NCBI GenBank assembly: GCA_004296785.1 | Contig: SCVU01000408.1 | Span: forward strand, 1-7,844 | DNA length: 7,844 nucleotides | Direction of reading: 5' to 3' | Source of the DNA: Planctomycetota bacterium | Lineage (GTDB): Bacteria > Planctomycetota > UBA1135 > GCA-002686595 | Shown here: positions 6,210-7,844 of the stretch, piece after piece | How the letters are laid out: each line of letters starts with the position of its first letter | Position numbering within the stretch: position 1 is the first letter of the stretch | Notes under the pieces: generated by a model | Told to the model about the DNA's origin: nothing | The model's input: only the letters and a program-made list of their open reading frames with translations | The model's database searches: none | Translations under genes and position numbers: made by a program

Positions 6210-7099
6210 ACGCACCCTGGGCGCTGTCGATCGACGTCGAGGAGTACTTCCAGGTCGCGAATCTGCGCGCGGCGTTCCCCGAGTCGTCGTGGGACCGCCT
6301 CGACTCGCGCCTCGACCACGGGATGGATGCGCTGCTCGGCGCGCTCGAGCGGCATCGCGCGCACGCGACGTTCTTCTTCCTCGGCTGGGTCGCCGAGCGG
6401 CGGCCCGACCTCGTGCGCCGCTGCCGCGAGCTCGGCCACGAGATCGCGAGCCACGGCTTCGCGCACGCGTTCCTGTGGGACATCGGCGAGCCGGGTTTGG
6501 ACGCGGAGCTCGCGCGCACCGAGCGCGCGCTCGTCGCCGCGTGCGGCGAGCGACCGCTCGGCTTCCGCGCCTCGAATTTCACGCTGACGCGGCGCACGTG
6601 GTGGGCCTTCGAGCTGCTCGCGCGACGCGGCTACGTGTACGACTCCTCGGTGCACCCGGTGCGGCACCCGACCTACGGCGTGCCGGACTTCGAGCCCGGT
6701 CTCTCGCGCGTGCCGACGCGCGCGGGCCGCGAGATCCTCGAGTTCCCGGTCGCGACCGCGCGGCTGTTCGGCCGCAACGCGCCGGTCGGCGGCGGCGGCT
6801 ACTTCCGCCTACTGCCGCTGGCCGTGACGCGCGCGGCGCTGCGCTCGGTCGAGCGCGCACAGCGTCCGGTCGCGCTGTACTTCCACCCGTGGGAGTTCGA
6901 TCCGGCGCAGCCGCGCGTCGCGGTGGGGGCGTGGAAGCGCTTCCGCCACTACGTGAACCTCGCGCGGACGCTGCCGCGGCTCGAGGCGCTGCTCGCACGG
7001 CGCCCGTCGACTTCGATGCGCGGCGTGCTCGAGCAGCTCGGCGCGTGGCCGACGCTCGGCGCGGACGCCGCTCAGCCGTCCGTGCGGCCGCCCGGCTGA
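6206..7099 (+). CDS. Polysaccharide deacetylase (NodB-like, CE4), PEP-CTERM/exosortase locus subfamily
   Basis: This 297-residue NodB-homology protein is predicted to remove N- or O-acetyl groups from sugars of the polymer or its precursor, using a metal ion. The match to the TIGR03006-type subfamily is close. LSIDVEEYFQV (7-17) carries the catalytic Asp10. ATFFFLGWVAERRPDLV (54-70) follows. GHEIASHGFAH (77-87) has the metal-binding His83 and His87. GFRASNFTL (119-127) follows, then YDSSVHPVRHPTYGVP (145-160), GGGGYFRLLP (195-204), and YFHPWEFDPAQPR (225-237) with His227 as likely acid catalyst. RFRHYVNLARTLPRLEALL (245-263) closes the domain. The usual Pro in the 'RAPsF' motif is Ser123. No signal peptide is present, so it probably acts in the cytoplasm on the lipid-linked intermediate. 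The GTG start makes a GTGA overlap with the preceding stop and gives the conserved short lead into DVEEYF. The last 10 codons overlap the convergent TPR gene by 28 bases. Substrate is not determinable. Confidence 0.93.
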   Translation: MNAPWALSIDVEEYFQVANLRAAFPESSWDRLDSRLDHGMDALLGALERHRAHATFFFLGWVAERRPDLVRRCRELGHEIASHGFAHAFLWDIGEPGLDAELARTERALVAACGERPLGFRASNFTLTRRTWWAFELLARRGYVYDSSVHPVRHPTYGVPDFEPGLSRVPTRAGREILEFPVATARLFGRNAPVGGGGYFRLLPLAVTRAALRSVERAQRPVALYFHPWEFDPAQPRVAVGAWKRFRHYVNLARTLPRLEALLARRPSTSMRGVLEQLGAWPTLGADAAQPSVRPPG

Positions 7100-7844
7100 C
7101 CCGCCGCCGGCGCCGCGGCCTCGCGCTCGGCTTCGTCCTGTCGCTTCGCGATCGACGCGAGCGCGTGCACGAGGTCGCGCGTCATCGGGTCCTCGATCGA
7201 CGGGTGGATCGTGTCGAGCACGACCGCCGCGCGGCGCGCGTCGTGCTTGCCCATCCGGTGCAGCAGCGCGACGCCGAGCTGCAGGCCGATCTCGCCCTCG
7301 CCGAGCACCGCGCGGAACTCGCTGCGCCGCGTCCACAGCTCGATCAGGATCACGACTCCGTCGGACAGCGTGCCGGGGCTCGCGTTGACCAGCGAGCGCG
7401 CGCGCAGGAACGCGAGCGTCGGGTCGGCGGCCTGGTCGCCCTCCATCTTGCGCGCGCGCTCGATCATCGCCTCGACGCGCGGGTGGTCGCTGCCGAGGTC
7501 GGCGACGATGTCGGCGATGTGCCGCAGGATGCGGCCGTCGGGGATCATCGTGCGCGCGGCCTCGAACTGGATCAGCGCATCCGCCAGCCGGCCCTGCGCG
7601 CGCTGCGCCTCGCCGACCATCAGCCACGGCTCGAGGTCGCCGGGGTCGAGCTCGAGCTCGTGCGCGGCGAACTCCTCGGCGCGCCGCGGGTCGACCTCGA
7701 CGTAGAAGTCGAACCAGCGCCGCGCGGCGCCCTCGCGCAGCGCGTTGATCGGCTGCAGCGCGTGCTGCTTGCGCCACGCGTCGAGCAGGCCGAACGCGCG
7801 GCCGATGCCGATCGCCGGCGCCTGCGGCACCGCGCGCAGCTCGG
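7072..7844 (-). CDS. TPR-like protein of unknown function (probably 5' partial)
   Basis: The frame runs from the window's right edge to a TGA at 7074-7072. A GTG at 7830-7828 would give 252 residues, but no Shine-Dalgarno precedes it and the frame stays open (Glu-Leu-Arg-Ala) to the edge, so the true start may lie outside. I do not recognise a named family. Counting from that GTG, residues 66-98 fit a tetratricopeptide repeat: W69, G73, G80, F89, A92 and P97 fall near consensus places, and residues 49-63 look like the end of a preceding helical repeat (RRAEEFAAHELELDP). The rest (100-232) is mostly helical, with further degenerate helix pairs such as GVALLHRMGKHDARRAAVV (186-204), then a low-complexity Ala/Gly/Pro tail. 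No signal peptide or membrane helix is visible. TPR proteins usually scaffold protein contacts; no partner can be named. The opposite orientation argues against membership of the polysaccharide operon. Codon use matches the neighbours, and + strand frames here look like shadows. Confidence 0.72.
   Translation of the reverse strand, partial: ELRAVPQAPAIGIGRAFGLLDAWRKQHALQPINALREGAARRWFDFYVEVDPRRAEEFAAHELELDPGDLEPWLMVGEAQRAQGRLADALIQFEAARTMIPDGRILRHIADIVADLGSDHPRVEAMIERARKMEGDQAADPTLAFLRARSLVNASPGTLSDGVVILIELWTRRSEFRAVLGEGEIGLQLGVALLHRMGKHDARRAAVVLDTIHPSIEDPMTRDLVHALASIAKRQDEAEREAAAPAAGQPGGRTDG

Noticed and set aside
4224..6215. Minus-strand open frame (663 residues) opposite the two glycosyltransferase genes
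   Set aside because: Low-complexity Arg/Ala composition with no domain signature; a shadow of two real genes on the other strand.
7097..7125. GC-rich inverted-repeat-like stretch just after the deacetylase stop, considered as a terminator
   Set aside because: No U-tract follows, it lies inside the convergent coding sequence, and similar GC palindromes occur throughout the window by base bias.
7211..7705. Plus-strand open frame (164 residues) opposite the TPR-like gene
   Set aside because: Ser/Ala/Arg-rich with no motif; the minus-strand frame has better composition and a TPR pattern.
1..7844. CRISPR arrays, tRNA or rRNA genes, insertion sequences, attachment sites, PEP-CTERM tails or an exosortase
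   Set aside because: I looked for regular direct repeats, tRNA-like arms, transposase motifs, terminal inverted repeats and the VPEP-helix-Arg tail on both strands and found none.

Overview
The window is a very GC-rich bacterial segment: nearly every wobble position is G or C, and CG/GCG runs are everywhere. It is packed with genes and has almost no intergenic DNA. Six genes on the + strand form one uninterrupted biosynthetic run, about 7.1 kb. A seventh gene runs in from the right on the - strand and meets the run tail to tail. Gene content points to a Gram-negative, envelope-polysaccharide-producing bacterium, with a high-GC proteobacterial, myxobacterial or related lineage being my guess. 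The sequence itself does not fix the taxon.

Layout, left to right: (1) the 3' end of a Wzz-like polysaccharide co-polymerase / chain-length determinant (1-549, 5' end outside the window); (2) a multi-spanning O-antigen ligase / Wzy-type polymerase starting at TTG (575-1951); (3) an asparagine-synthase-type glutamine amidotransferase (1958-3844); (4) a GT4-type glycosyltransferase (3841-5058); (5) a second GT4-type glycosyltransferase (5055-6209); (6) a cytoplasmic polysaccharide deacetylase starting at GTG (6206-7099); (7) on the minus strand, a TPR-like soluble protein of unknown function (7072-7844, probably cut by the window edge).

From family knowledge, this combination matches the exopolysaccharide loci that accompany exosortase A (XrtA/EpsH, PEP-CTERM sorting) systems. 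It has an MRDL-type O-antigen-ligase-like protein, an Asn-synthase-like 'amidotransferase 1', TuaC-like and 'MRILYHHRT'-type glycosyltransferases, and the DVEEYF...GGGYFRLLP...YFHPWE-type deacetylase. No exosortase, PEP-CTERM substrate, tyrosine kinase, outer-membrane exporter or initiating sugar transferase lies inside the window, so the link to protein sorting is inferred.

The model is as follows. The glycosyltransferases build a lipid-linked repeat unit in the cytoplasm. The amidotransferase and deacetylase tailor it, and both predicted reactions remove negative charge or expose amines. The Wzy/ligase-like protein polymerises or transfers it on the periplasmic side, and the Wzz-like protein sets chain length. 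Genes 3 to 6 are joined by three consecutive 4-base stop/start overlaps, implying translational coupling and co-regulation. No promoter, terminator, RNA gene, mobile element, CRISPR array or attachment site could be supported. No stretch over 300 bases lacks a gene; the longest gap is 25 bases (550-574).
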